A DNA stretch of 64,000 bases from CALCZU01 sp964396165 (GTDB lineage: Bacteria; Bdellovibrionota; FAC87; UBA2466): assembly GCA_964396165.1 (NCBI GenBank), contig CAYNEF010000009.1:1-64000 (forward strand). Direction: 5' to 3'. A program made the position numbers and the translations under genes. The notes under the pieces were generated by a model, which was not told the origin of the DNA, did not search any database, and was given only the letters and a program-made list of their open reading frames with translations. Within the stretch, counting starts at the first letter, position 1; every line of letters begins with the position of its first letter. Below are positions 43,503-52,056 of the stretch, in pieces.

Positions 43503-44453
43503 TTATAAGCCGGTCAGTAAATTGAAGTCGGGGTAATGTTCAGCCACATACGTCTTTAAACGCGCTTTGATCTGCTCTTCTAATTGGCGTGCACGTTCTT
43601 TAGTCACACCATATTTCTCACCAATTTCAAGAAGAGTCATCGGATCTTCGGAAATGAGTCTTTTTTCAAAAATAATTTTATCGCGGCCTTCCAGCGTTTT
43701 GGCAAATTGGTCTAAAATAATTTTAAAGAGTTCTTTTTGTTCCGCATCGCCCATTTCTTCATCTGCAGCTTCATGCGGATCCGAAAGCATCGACATATGA
43801 TCTTGCTTCCCGTCAGAGGAATCCATCGGCGCATTTAACGAAAAGTCTGCACCTGCAAGACGCTGGTCCATTTCTTCCACTTCTTTTTCTTTCACATCGA
43901 GGCGGCTCGCCAGAAGTTTCATGTCGTTGGGACGCATTCCCATTTTTTCGAGTTCTTTTTGCTCTTTTCTCAAACGGTAAAAGAGCCGCTTTTGAGCCTG
44001 AGTCGTGCCCATTTTCACAAGGGAATAATTTTTTAAAAGATAATCTTGGATATAACTTCGAATCCACCAAACCGCATAAGTCGTCAGTCTGACGTCTTTG
44101 TAGGGATTAAAATCCTGCACGGCTTTTAAAAGCCCGACATTGCCTTCTTGAATTAAATCCAAAAGTTTTAAACGGTAGTGAACATATTCATATGCCACTT
44201 TCACGACAAATCTTAAATTGTGAGTGACTAATTTTTGCAACGATTCTTTTGTTTTATTCTCGAAATAGTCTACCGCAAGGGCATGCTCTTCTTCTCTGCT
44301 TAAAAGTGGATATTTCTGAATTTCTTTGATGTAGGTACTTAAGACCGGATCGGCAACTGAGGGTAAAGAAGCGCCTTCTGATTTATTTTTAAGCGGCTTT
44401 GCTACAAGGGCTTTTGGCTCTTTGCTCGGCTTTTTTGGGGTCTTCTTTGCCAT
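43503..44453 (-). CDS. rpoH: RNA polymerase sigma-32 factor RpoH
   Basis: This 316-residue group 3 sigma factor has an N-terminal Lys-rich extension of about 30 residues. Region 1.2 is YIKEIQKYPLLSREEE; region 2 contains LVTHNLRFVVKVAYEY, DLIQEGNVGLLKAV and the -10 motif YAVWWIRSYIQDYLL. The RpoH-box-like segment QKRLFYRLRKEQKEL distinguishes it from other sigma factors. Region 4 is TLLEIGEKYGVTKERARQLE. The stop codon TAA (43505-43503) lies directly beside the assembly gap, so nothing can be said about its terminator. It diverges from dedA. Confidence 0.93.
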   Translation of the reverse strand: MAKKTPKKPSKEPKALVAKPLKNKSEGASLPSVADPVLSTYIKEIQKYPLLSREEEHALAVDYFENKTKESLQKLVTHNLRFVVKVAYEYVHYRLKLLDLIQEGNVGLLKAVQDFNPYKDVRLTTYAVWWIRSYIQDYLLKNYSLVKMGTTQAQKRLFYRLRKEQKELEKMGMRPNDMKLLASRLDVKEKEVEEMDQRLAGADFSLNAPMDSSDGKQDHMSMLSDPHEAADEEMGDAEQKELFKIILDQFAKTLEGRDKIIFEKRLISEDPMTLLEIGEKYGVTKERARQLEEQIKARLKTYVAEHYPDFNLLTGL

Positions 44454-44563
44454 GACACATGATTTACCAAAACTTAAGGTGGATGGCTACGTTATCACAA
44501 CTATCTTGTTTCTTAGCTAATTCTTGTTTGAGGGAAGGCACCAATAAGGTTAGGATGTGGGCG

Positions 44564-45205
44564 ATGGAAAACCTCTTCCAATACCTGACAGACCTTTCCG
44601 GATCTGCTGCATATCTGATTGTATTTGGAATATTGCTAGCTTGCGGACTTGGTTTTCCGCTTCCCGAAGACATCCCTCTCATTGCCGCGGGTTATTTGAT
44701 TTGGGATGAAACCATGTCTGCCTTCCCAGCATTTTTAATCTGTATTTTGGGGGTCTTGATTGGAGACAGCATCCTATTCTACGTAGGCCACAGATTGGGT
44801 CTTGCTGTTTTGAAACGTCCCCGATTTCAAAAAATATTTCCCCCGAAAAAAGTGAAACGAACCAAAGCATATTTTAGAAAATACGGGGACAAAATTGTAT
44901 TTTTTGCGCGCTTCGTAGCGGGCTTTAGAGCAGTTGCTTTTTTTATGTCGGGTGCCCTGCATTTAAAGTTTAGAAGGTTTTTGTTGTTTGATTTTCTAGC
45001 TGCCCTTTTAAGCGTACCGATTTGGATTGTTCTTGGTTACTACTTGGGGCATTTTTTTGGCGATGAATTCGGTAGAATGATGCACGGTATTAAAGAAGCC
45101 AAGTATATCTTCACGATTATAGTGGGAACTGCAGTAGCGATTTTTCTCGTCAGAGTATTTCTGAATTACTCCAAAAAACAAAAAGCTCTGACAAACTCAA
45201 AGTAA
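44564..45205 (+). CDS. DedA family membrane protein
   Basis: I choose ATG 44564 (MENLFQYLTDL), with AGGA 8 nt upstream; the frame is open to 44459, but the added part is not conserved. The 213-residue protein has several TMs and the DedA signatures FPLPEDIPLIAAGYL and the later FARFVAGFRAVAFFMSGALH. DedA/VTT proteins act in the inner membrane on lipid scrambling, undecaprenyl phosphate recycling or proton-dependent homeostasis. It diverges from rpoH with 110 nt between starts and converges on ogt. Confidence 0.9.
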   Translation: MENLFQYLTDLSGSAAYLIVFGILLACGLGFPLPEDIPLIAAGYLIWDETMSAFPAFLICILGVLIGDSILFYVGHRLGLAVLKRPRFQKIFPPKKVKRTKAYFRKYGDKIVFFARFVAGFRAVAFFMSGALHLKFRRFLLFDFLAALLSVPIWIVLGYYLGHFFGDEFGRMMHGIKEAKYIFTIIVGTAVAIFLVRVFLNYSKKQKALTNSK

Positions 45206-45219
45206 AAATAGAATGCTGT

Positions 45220-45702
45220 TTAGGCGTGAGTTTTAGTCAGTGGGATGGCTTCGAGTTCTAAAAGATACTTTTTCACAGTTGTTCCACACGAAAAGCCGCC
45301 AATATTTTTATTGCGCTTGATGACTCTGTGGCAGGGAATAATGAGTGGCAGTTTGTTTTTACCTAAAGCGGTTCCCACAGCACGCACAGCTTTGGGTTTG
45401 TGTATCGCTTTAGCGATATCTGCATAAGAAACTGTTACGCCATAAGGAACATCTGAAAGAGATTTCCATACTTGCTTTTGAAATTCAGTTCCCATCATGG
45501 TGAAGGGAAGGGCAAGGCGTTTACGTTTTTTAGAAAAATATTCGTCCAGTTGGCGGTAAGTTTCTTTCAGAAGCGGAGTTTTATAAAGGACTTTATGTTT
45601 TTTTACAGATCTACGAAATTTGATTTGCAAGATGGTGTCTTCGGTTGAAATTACCGATAACCAGCCCATAGGGCTCTTGTAATATCCTTCGTAAACTCTC
45701 AT
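45220..45702 (-). CDS. ogt: Methylated-DNA-protein-cysteine S-methyltransferase (O6-alkylguanine repair)
   Basis: This suicide repair protein transfers alkyl groups from O6-alkylguanine to Cys124 in LIIPCHRVIK. The 160-residue protein (ATG 45702, with AGGA 9 nt upstream; GTG 45708 is an alternative) has GTEFQKQVWKSLSDVPYG, then SYADIAKAI, and the arginine-finger region AVRAVGTALGKN. The gene overlaps the end of the rhomboid-like gene by 4-10 nt and is the last gene of the pdx operon. Confidence 0.93.
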   Translation of the reverse strand: MRVYEGYYKSPMGWLSVISTEDTILQIKFRRSVKKHKVLYKTPLLKETYRQLDEYFSKKRKRLALPFTMMGTEFQKQVWKSLSDVPYGVTVSYADIAKAIHKPKAVRAVGTALGKNKLPLIIPCHRVIKRNKNIGGFSCGTTVKKYLLELEAIPLTKTHA

Positions 45703-46364
45703 CTCCACATGTCCTGATCAAACCGCTTTTTATGCTTTGCTAATCGACTCCTTTTTTTAAGGGAATCAATGAGTAACGGCAAGAAAAAAACTAAATAGGG
45801 AGAGAAGGCAAAGAGCAGAATTATCTTTAAGTCAACACTTCCCACAAGGAATTTGTAACCGAACAATGCTCCGAAAACCCAACCCATCCATTTCATTTTC
45901 ACAGGCAAGATGAAGAAAAGCTGGAATTCATAATCGGGAAACATAGTCGCTGCAGCAAATGTGATGTTGAACATCAGGTAATACCAAATTGGGATGGGAA
46001 TGAGAGTGATGAACGCGGCAGCAACAATCATGACATATCCAAACACCAAGTACACTGTCAGCGGACCAGGTCCCCATTGTTCTTCTAGCGAGTTCACAAG
46101 AAAAAACATCCACATGCATTCGAACAAGAGCCAAATCGGACTGCTGCCTCCTTGGGCTACCGGAAAAGCAAAAATGCGCCACCATTCTCCTTGAAGAATG
46201 AGGATGGGATCAAATACGAATCGTTCAAACGCAGCACCCAACATGTTTTGTCCGACAAAACCTAAAATAATCAGTCCCACAATCAGTGGGGCCAAATTAG
46301 GAATGCCCAAAAAATCAAGTTTAGCGAGGACGTATCTTAACCACTTGGGGAATCGAGAATCCAT
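45699..46364 (-). CDS. Rhomboid-like polytopic membrane protein, probably catalytically dead
   Basis: This 221-residue protein has about six TMs. The loop GEWWRIFAFPVAQGGSSPIW and the following helix FFLVNSLEEQWG match rhomboid/derlin topology (LWRL-type entry, then the E-x-x-W-G motif). I see no GxSG serine and no matching histidine, so it is better called a pseudo-rhomboid. The C-terminal tail is strongly basic (KKRSRLAKHKKRF). It lies 21 nt after pdxT and overlaps ogt, so it belongs to the pdxS-pdxT-ogt unit. Confidence 0.7.
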   Translation of the reverse strand: MDSRFPKWLRYVLAKLDFLGIPNLAPLIVGLIILGFVGQNMLGAAFERFVFDPILILQGEWWRIFAFPVAQGGSSPIWLLFECMWMFFLVNSLEEQWGPGPLTVYLVFGYVMIVAAAFITLIPIPIWYYLMFNITFAAATMFPDYEFQLFFILPVKMKWMGWVFGALFGYKFLVGSVDLKIILLFAFSPYLVFFLPLLIDSLKKRSRLAKHKKRFDQDMWR

Positions 46365-46385
46365 AGTGGGCTTACACTAGTAGAG

Positions 46386-46955
46386 TTAAGCGCACTTTTG
46401 AACAAAATATTGGTGTATTTGATTGGATTCAGTCAATTCCGGATGAAAGGTACTGGCAAGGATATTATTTTCTTCCACCATGACTGGTTCGTTATTGAAT
46501 GTCAGAAGAGTTTTTGCCGGGCTATTCACATTCAAAATTTTGGGAGCGCGAATAAAAACGCCCTCTACCGGTTTGTCGTTGTACCAATCTTCGGTTGGCA
46601 GGACCTCAGAAATAAAACTTTCGTTTTGTCTACCATACGCATTGCGTTCAACATTGATGTCGATTGCTTGAAAACTAGCCTGCTCCGGATGTGAAACATG
46701 TTTGGCTAAAAGAATGGCTCCTGCGCAAATTCCCCATGTGGGTTTTTGGGAAATAAATTCGGACAAAGGTTCCCAAAGTTGATTCAGCTTTAACAAGTGA
46801 AGCATCGTGGAGCTTTCACCACCGGGTAAAATGATCCCAGACAGTCCGACCAGTTGTTCTGGTCGCCTGACTTTACAAACCTCTACCCCTAATTGTTTGA
46901 GTTTCAATTCGTGAGGTTCTACGGCTCCTTGCAGAGCCAGGATTCCAATCTTCAT
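46386..46955 (-). CDS. pdxT: Pyridoxal 5'-phosphate synthase glutaminase subunit
   Basis: The subunit hydrolyses glutamine and channels ammonia to PdxS. The 189-residue protein starts at ATG 46955, which overlaps the pdxS stop (TAATG). A GTG at 46961 would add two residues. It has LALQGAVEPH, the oxyanion motif LPGGESSTM, the nucleophile Cys77 in WGICAGAILLA and the His-Glu pair in TFHPELTE. It forms the DXP-independent vitamin B6 pathway with PdxS. Confidence 0.96.
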   Translation of the reverse strand: MKIGILALQGAVEPHELKLKQLGVEVCKVRRPEQLVGLSGIILPGGESSTMLHLLKLNQLWEPLSEFISQKPTWGICAGAILLAKHVSHPEQASFQAIDINVERNAYGRQNESFISEVLPTEDWYNDKPVEGVFIRAPKILNVNSPAKTLLTFNNEPVMVEENNILASTFHPELTESNQIHQYFVQKCA

Positions 46956-47830
46956 TACCACCCGCGATTAGAAAGTTTGTCTTCTTCTTTCATTTTGCTG
47001 ATGTCCAGTCCACGCATTGGAATGCCAAGACCTTTCGAGCAGCGTGCAATGACAGAAGCGTCTTCATAGTTTGCTACCGCTTCAACAATAGCGTGCGCTA
47101 ATTTTTCCGGGTTTTCGGATTTGAAAATTCCAGAACCGACAAATACAGATTCAGCGCCTAACCACATGCAAAGTGCAGCATCTGCAGGTGTGGCAATTCC
47201 ACCAGCAGCAAAGTTAGGTACCGGAAGCTTTCCCGTTTTCGCAACCATTTGTACGATTGCAAGAGGAGCGCCCAATTCTTTAGACTCGTTTACCAGTTCT
47301 TCGTGACCAAGTGTCGTCAGTCTTCTCATCTGAGAGCGGATAGTGCGCAAGTGGCGAACTGCTTCGACGATATTTCCTGATCCTGCTTCGCCTTTAGTGC
47401 GCATCATCGCTGCACCTTCACCAATACGGCGTAATGCTTCTCCTAAATTTCTTGCTCCGCAAACAAACGGAGTTTTGAATTTAAATTTATCAATGTGGTA
47501 TTGCTCGTCAGCGGGAGTAAGAACTTCGCTTTCATCGATGTAATCAACGCCCAAACTTTCAAGCACCATTGCTTCAACAAAGTGTCCGATGCGGGCCTTT
47601 GCCATTACAGGAATAGATACAGCTCCCATAATGTCTGCAATAATTTCAGGGGGAGACATTCTTGCGACTCCGCCTTCTTTACGAATGTCAGAAGGTACGC
47701 GTTCAAGTGCCATCACAGCGACTGCGCCTGCTTTTTCTGCAATCAAGGCTTGTTCTTTATTGACGACGTCCATAATGACGCCGCCTTTCAACATTTCAGC
47801 AAGCCCAGTTTTCAATTTCATATCAGACAT
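46955..47830 (-). CDS. pdxS: Pyridoxal 5'-phosphate synthase lyase subunit
   Basis: The enzyme makes PLP from ribose 5-phosphate, glyceraldehyde 3-phosphate and ammonia. The 291-residue TIM barrel has Asp21 and the catalytic lysines Lys78 (PVMAKARIGHF) and Lys146 (MRTKGEAGSGN), with signature LERVPSDIRKEGGVARM. The C-terminal tail is short and ends SNRGW. It is the first gene of the minus-strand operon pdxS-pdxT-rhomboid-like-ogt. It diverges from pyrB across 165 nt (47831-47995), which must hold both promoters. Confidence 0.97.
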   Translation of the reverse strand: MSDMKLKTGLAEMLKGGVIMDVVNKEQALIAEKAGAVAVMALERVPSDIRKEGGVARMSPPEIIADIMGAVSIPVMAKARIGHFVEAMVLESLGVDYIDESEVLTPADEQYHIDKFKFKTPFVCGARNLGEALRRIGEGAAMMRTKGEAGSGNIVEAVRHLRTIRSQMRRLTTLGHEELVNESKELGAPLAIVQMVAKTGKLPVPNFAAGGIATPADAALCMWLGAESVFVGSGIFKSENPEKLAHAIVEAVANYEDASVIARCSKGLGIPMRGLDISKMKEEDKLSNRGW

Positions 47831-47995
47831 TTGAGTACCTCTATCGTTCGTTACAGGAAATAAAACGGTTAGGCTGTCATATTTTAGGACTCAGCGCGAG
47901 TAAAGACTTGCAAAAAACACCTGTCATTTTAATGGGTTATAGAGGCCCTTTCCCTTGCAAATAAGAAGAAAATAGCCTAGTCTGACCATCAACTC

Positions 47996-48955
47996 ATGAA
48001 CCACTTTCAGCCTGGAAAGAATCCGCTTAACCTAAAATCACTTCTGGGCACCGAATTTTTAAGTAAAGAACAGATTCAAACCATCTTAGACACGGCTTTT
48101 TATCTGAAAGATTCTGAAAAAAAACAGAAGCTTTATCCCACCACTTTAAAAAATAAAACTGCGATTCTTTTATTTTTTGAAGCAAGTACGCGCACGCGCA
48201 GCTCGTTTGAACTTGCAGCAAAACATTTGGGTGCAAACACAGTAGTACTTACCAAACAAGGTACTTCGACGGAAAAAGGCGAAACTCTTTTAGATACAGC
48301 GCGAAATATCGAAGCCATGAATCCCGATGTGATTGTCTTAAGACATTCCTCAGCGGGTTCCCCACACCATTTAGATCAGATTTTAAAATTGCCCATCATC
48401 AATGCAGGCGACGGATTTCATGAACACCCGACGCAAGCGTTACTCGATTTGATGACGATTCTCGAGTTCAAAAAAACATTTTCGGGATTGAAAGTTTTAA
48501 TCGTAGGCGACATTGCGCATTCGCGTGTAGCTAGAAGCGATATCTATGCGTTGAAAACCATGGGTGCAGAAGTTTCTGTCTGTGGACCGCCAACGCTTAT
48601 TCCTCCCAAAGCAGAAAAGCTGGGTGTGAAAGTATTTTCTGTGTTGGAAGAAGCTGTGAAAGATCAAGACGTCATCATTTGCCTTCGCATCCAGTTCGAA
48701 AGGTTGAATGCCGGTCAAAGTCCTTCACTTGGGGAGTACTCCAAGTTCTACGGCGTGAACCAGCGCGTACTGACTTTTTGCAAACCCGATGTGTTGATCA
48801 TGCACCCGGGTCCCGTTAACCGAGGCATTGAGTTATCGCCAGATGTCGCTGACGGAAAACACTCAGTGATATTAAATCAGGTGGGTAACGGAGTGCTTGT
48901 CCGCATGGCTGTTTTACATTTATTAACCGGTAATGAATCATTGAGGGTGATCTAA
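47996..48955 (+). CDS. pyrB: Aspartate carbamoyltransferase catalytic subunit
   Basis: The enzyme makes carbamoyl aspartate from carbamoyl phosphate and aspartate. The 319-residue protein has the carbamoyl phosphate site FFEASTRTRSSFE, the HPTQALLD motif and the aspartate loop region CLRIQFERL. The C-terminal MHPGPVNRG is typical. It is the first gene of a pyrimidine operon. Its TAA overlaps the pyrC ATG (TAATG). No pyrI regulatory subunit gene or attenuator hairpin is evident. Confidence 0.96.
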   Translation: MNHFQPGKNPLNLKSLLGTEFLSKEQIQTILDTAFYLKDSEKKQKLYPTTLKNKTAILLFFEASTRTRSSFELAAKHLGANTVVLTKQGTSTEKGETLLDTARNIEAMNPDVIVLRHSSAGSPHHLDQILKLPIINAGDGFHEHPTQALLDLMTILEFKKTFSGLKVLIVGDIAHSRVARSDIYALKTMGAEVSVCGPPTLIPPKAEKLGVKVFSVLEEAVKDQDVIICLRIQFERLNAGQSPSLGEYSKFYGVNQRVLTFCKPDVLIMHPGPVNRGIELSPDVADGKHSVILNQVGNGVLVRMAVLHLLTGNESLRVI

Positions 48956-50274
48956 TGAGCCCACTTCTGATTATTAAAGGCGGAAGAATCATCGACCCCA
49001 GTCAGAATCTCGATATTCAGGGCGATTTGTTTGTACGCGACGGAAAGATAGAAAATATTTCCACAACTACGATTCAACTTTCCAAAGATATTCCCACAAA
49101 AGTGATTGAAGCAAAGGGAATGATTGTTTCTCCCGGATGGATAGACATCCACACGCATTTAAGAGAGCCGGGCGGCACACACAAAGAAACAATCAAGACG
49201 GGAACTCAAGCCGCAGCAGCTGGCGGGTTTACTTCTATCGCGTGCATGGCAAATACAAATCCGGTGAATGACAGTGCTTATATCACTCACTACATCATGC
49301 AAAAAGTAGCGGCGGAATCTGAAGTAAATGTATTTCCTATCGGCGCAGTCACAAAAGGACTAGTAGGAGAAGAGCTGGCCGAAATCGGGAGCATGTGGGA
49401 AGCGGGGATTGCAGGTATTTCTGACGACGGAAAAACGGTGATGAATGCTTATCTCATGCGTAAGGCGATGGATTATTCCAAGCGCTTTGATTTGACCGTG
49501 ATTTCTCATTGCGAAGACTCCTGTTTAAAAGGCCGCGGTGTGATGAATGAAGGATTTAATTCTGCCAAATTCGGTCTTCGTGGAATTCCCAAAGCTTCAG
49601 AAGAAATTATCGTGGCTCGTGATATTTTGCTTGCTGAACTTACGGGCGCAAAACTTCATATCGCACATACAAGTACGGCAGGAAGTGTTCGGTTGATTCG
49701 TGAAGCAAAGCGTAGAGGAGTTCGGGTCACCGCAGAAGCAACACCGCATCACGTCACTTTGACGGATGATGTGATTGGAACTTATGATACCAACACAAAA
49801 GTGGCGCCCCCTTTAAGAGAAATCGAAGATGTTGAGGCATTAAAAGAAGCTCTCGCGGATGGAACAATAGATGTACTGGCTTCCGATCATGCCCCACATT
49901 CAGTGGTGGAAAAAGAAGTGGAATACGATCAGGCAGAATTTGGGATGGTTGGACTTGAAACAGCAATGCCGCTATATCACCGTCTTGTCATCGACGGTAA
50001 AATGGCAATGTCCCGCATGATTGAAGCAATGACTGTAAAACCTGCTGAAGTGTTGGGAGTACAAAAAGGCACGTTGAAAGTCGGAAGCGATGCGGACATT
50101 ACGATTTTTGATCCCAACTACAAATACACTTTTGATAAAACAAAATTTCGCTCCAAGAGCCAGAACACACCGTTTAACGGGTGGGACGTCACAGGCAAAG
50201 TTTGCTACACGATCGTTTCTGGCAAAGTGGTATTTTCAAGTGAGCATTTAAAAGCACGAGGGGATAAAGCATGA
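48955..50274 (+). CDS. pyrC: Dihydroorotase
   Basis: The enzyme cyclises carbamoyl aspartate to dihydroorotate. The 439-residue type I enzyme has the metal site DIHTHLREPGGTHKE and the later catalytic aspartate region VLASDHAPHSV. The histidine-containing segments LHIAHTSTAGSV and TPHHVTLTDD, which supply further zinc ligands, are also present. It overlaps pyrB by 1 nt and carA by 4 nt. Confidence 0.96.
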   Translation: MSPLLIIKGGRIIDPSQNLDIQGDLFVRDGKIENISTTTIQLSKDIPTKVIEAKGMIVSPGWIDIHTHLREPGGTHKETIKTGTQAAAAGGFTSIACMANTNPVNDSAYITHYIMQKVAAESEVNVFPIGAVTKGLVGEELAEIGSMWEAGIAGISDDGKTVMNAYLMRKAMDYSKRFDLTVISHCEDSCLKGRGVMNEGFNSAKFGLRGIPKASEEIIVARDILLAELTGAKLHIAHTSTAGSVRLIREAKRRGVRVTAEATPHHVTLTDDVIGTYDTNTKVAPPLREIEDVEALKEALADGTIDVLASDHAPHSVVEKEVEYDQAEFGMVGLETAMPLYHRLVIDGKMAMSRMIEAMTVKPAEVLGVQKGTLKVGSDADITIFDPNYKYTFDKTKFRSKSQNTPFNGWDVTGKVCYTIVSGKVVFSSEHLKARGDKA

Positions 50275-51377
50275 GTATCTTCTACGACGCGACACTGGCT
50301 TTAGAAAATGGTGCACTTTTTTCCGGACGCGGGTTTGGAAAAGAAACTTCTTCAGGCGGAGAAGCGATTTTTAATACCGGATTATCCGGATACCAGGAAG
50401 TGTTTACCGATCCTTCTTATTCTCACCAGTTCGTCGTGATGACTTACCCGCATATCGGAAATACCGGAATGAATTTTGAAGATGTCGAATCTGACAAAAT
50501 GTATTTGAGCGGTGTCGTCGTGAGGGAATACTGTCCTGAGCCTTCCAATTGGAGATCCAAGACTTCACTGCATGAATACCTGATAAAAGCCGGAGTCTCT
50601 GCAATTTCAGATGTGGATACACGTGAAATAACAAAAATTTTACGTGATCAGGGCGCGCAAAGAGCCGTCATTTTTCCGACCAAAGAAGCAGAAGGAAAAC
50701 TGGAAGCGCATGCAAAAAAACTTTTGGAAAAAGTTCCTGATATGGAAGGGCTGGATTTAGTCAGTCTGGTCAGTTGCAAAACTCCCTACCAGTTTAACGA
50801 AGGTGTAGCGAAGAATGCACCAACTATTGTCGTCTACGACTTTGGAGTGAAGACAAATATTTTAAGACTCGCAGCTAAAGAAGGCTTAAGGGTTTGGGTT
50901 GTCCCTTACAACACTCCTAGTGAAGAAGTAATGAAAGAAAAACCTGTCGCGGTGCTTTTGTCCAATGGTCCCGGGGATCCGGCAAAAGTTCCAGGAACGG
51001 TAAAAGAAATTCAAAAGTTAATCGGCAAAGTTCCCATTCTTGCGATTTGCATGGGACACCAGCTTATTTCCAGAGCGTTGGGAGCAGAAACTTACAAATT
51101 AAAATTCGGCCACCATGGTACCAATCATCCTGTAAAAGATCTCGAAACAGGGCGCATCATGATCACATCGCAGAACCACGGTTTTTGCGTGCAAGAAGAC
51201 ACGTTAAAAGACAAAGACGTGAAAGTGAGCCATATCAATTTGAACGACAATACAGTCGAAGGAATTACTTCCAAAAAATACGGTTTTTACAGTGTACAGT
51301 TTCACCCAGAAGCTAAACCAGGCCCAAGCGATGCTTCTGTCATCTTTGATATTTTTATGAAAGGTTACATCAAATGA
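50271..51377 (+). CDS. carA: Carbamoyl-phosphate synthase small (glutaminase) subunit
   Basis: The subunit hydrolyses glutamine to supply ammonia to CarB. The 368-residue protein has the CarA N-terminal domain (LENGALFSGRGFG; NTGLSGYQEVFTDPSY) and a class I amidotransferase domain with LSNGPGDP, the nucleophile Cys in AICMGHQL, and HPEAKPGPSDA with the His-Glu pair. It overlaps both neighbours by ATGA. Confidence 0.96.
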   Translation: MSIFYDATLALENGALFSGRGFGKETSSGGEAIFNTGLSGYQEVFTDPSYSHQFVVMTYPHIGNTGMNFEDVESDKMYLSGVVVREYCPEPSNWRSKTSLHEYLIKAGVSAISDVDTREITKILRDQGAQRAVIFPTKEAEGKLEAHAKKLLEKVPDMEGLDLVSLVSCKTPYQFNEGVAKNAPTIVVYDFGVKTNILRLAAKEGLRVWVVPYNTPSEEVMKEKPVAVLLSNGPGDPAKVPGTVKEIQKLIGKVPILAICMGHQLISRALGAETYKLKFGHHGTNHPVKDLETGRIMITSQNHGFCVQEDTLKDKDVKVSHINLNDNTVEGITSKKYGFYSVQFHPEAKPGPSDASVIFDIFMKGYIK

Positions 51378-52042
51378 GTCACGCTCCCGAGAGTCAAAAG
51401 TTGATGCATCCGGATTTTGAATCGATTGTTTCGTCTATCTTGCAGTCGGTAAAAAAAGAAGATCTTGCAGATTTGCGCAAGGACTTTCATGCGCGTTTGC
51501 GCATTACGCTGACGCAACCTGATCGCGAAGATTTAGTGGAAGATTTGTGGGATTTTTTCTATGACTGGTGCGTTTTCGAAAGAAAACTTCCGGACGATAT
51601 GAAGAAAATGGAAGACTCGGTTGCAGGTCTTTGGGATAGCGTAAAGACAGACAATCAGCGTGGTCTTTATTCCGTCACTAAAATCGGGGATGACTCCATC
51701 CGTTTAAAAGAATTATTCTCTGGGAAAGTCGTGAATGTTCCTAAGAAAAGCACGTCTGATTTCATCGGTATTTCCAAAGGCGATATCATTGAAGGCCGCT
51801 TGGTAGGAAAATTAAAAACCGATGGCAAAGACAATACTGTTTTCAGTTTTGCGAGAAAACCTTCTTTTCATCCTACTGAAGTACATGAATATATTTTGAA
51901 GAAGGTGAAACAGTTTAAGAAAGACAAAGACTATGACACGTACCAGACGTGGTTATGGCTTCTTGTCGGCATGTATCTGAAACATAGAATCTACGATCAC
52001 ATGCCGATACAAAAGATTTACGACGATAACAGCAGAATTTGA
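51374..52042 (+). CDS. Unrecognised protein inserted between carA and carB
   Basis: This 222-residue cytosolic protein has no signal peptide or TM. It starts with an ATGA overlap with carA and ends 14 nt before carB, so it is made with the two carbamoyl-phosphate synthase subunits. The N-terminal half is helical and acidic (REDLVEDLWDFFYDWCVFER). A small beta-rich middle follows (GLYSVTKIGDDSIRLKELF, then GDIIEGRLVGKL), like an SH3/OB-type barrel. The C-terminal helix is basic (LKKVKQFKKDKDYDTYQTW). I do not recognise the family. Its position suggests a regulator or assembly factor for carbamoyl phosphate synthase, but that is inference from context only. Confidence 0.75.
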   Translation: MSHAPESQKLMHPDFESIVSSILQSVKKEDLADLRKDFHARLRITLTQPDREDLVEDLWDFFYDWCVFERKLPDDMKKMEDSVAGLWDSVKTDNQRGLYSVTKIGDDSIRLKELFSGKVVNVPKKSTSDFIGISKGDIIEGRLVGKLKTDGKDNTVFSFARKPSFHPTEVHEYILKKVKQFKKDKDYDTYQTWLWLLVGMYLKHRIYDHMPIQKIYDDNSRI

Positions 52043-52056
52043 TAGTAGGGGTTTAG

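Noticed and set aside
43215..43508. Open frame running from inside the gene at 42755 across the N run
   Set aside because: It exists only because unknown bases contain no stop. It overlaps a better-supported gene in another frame.
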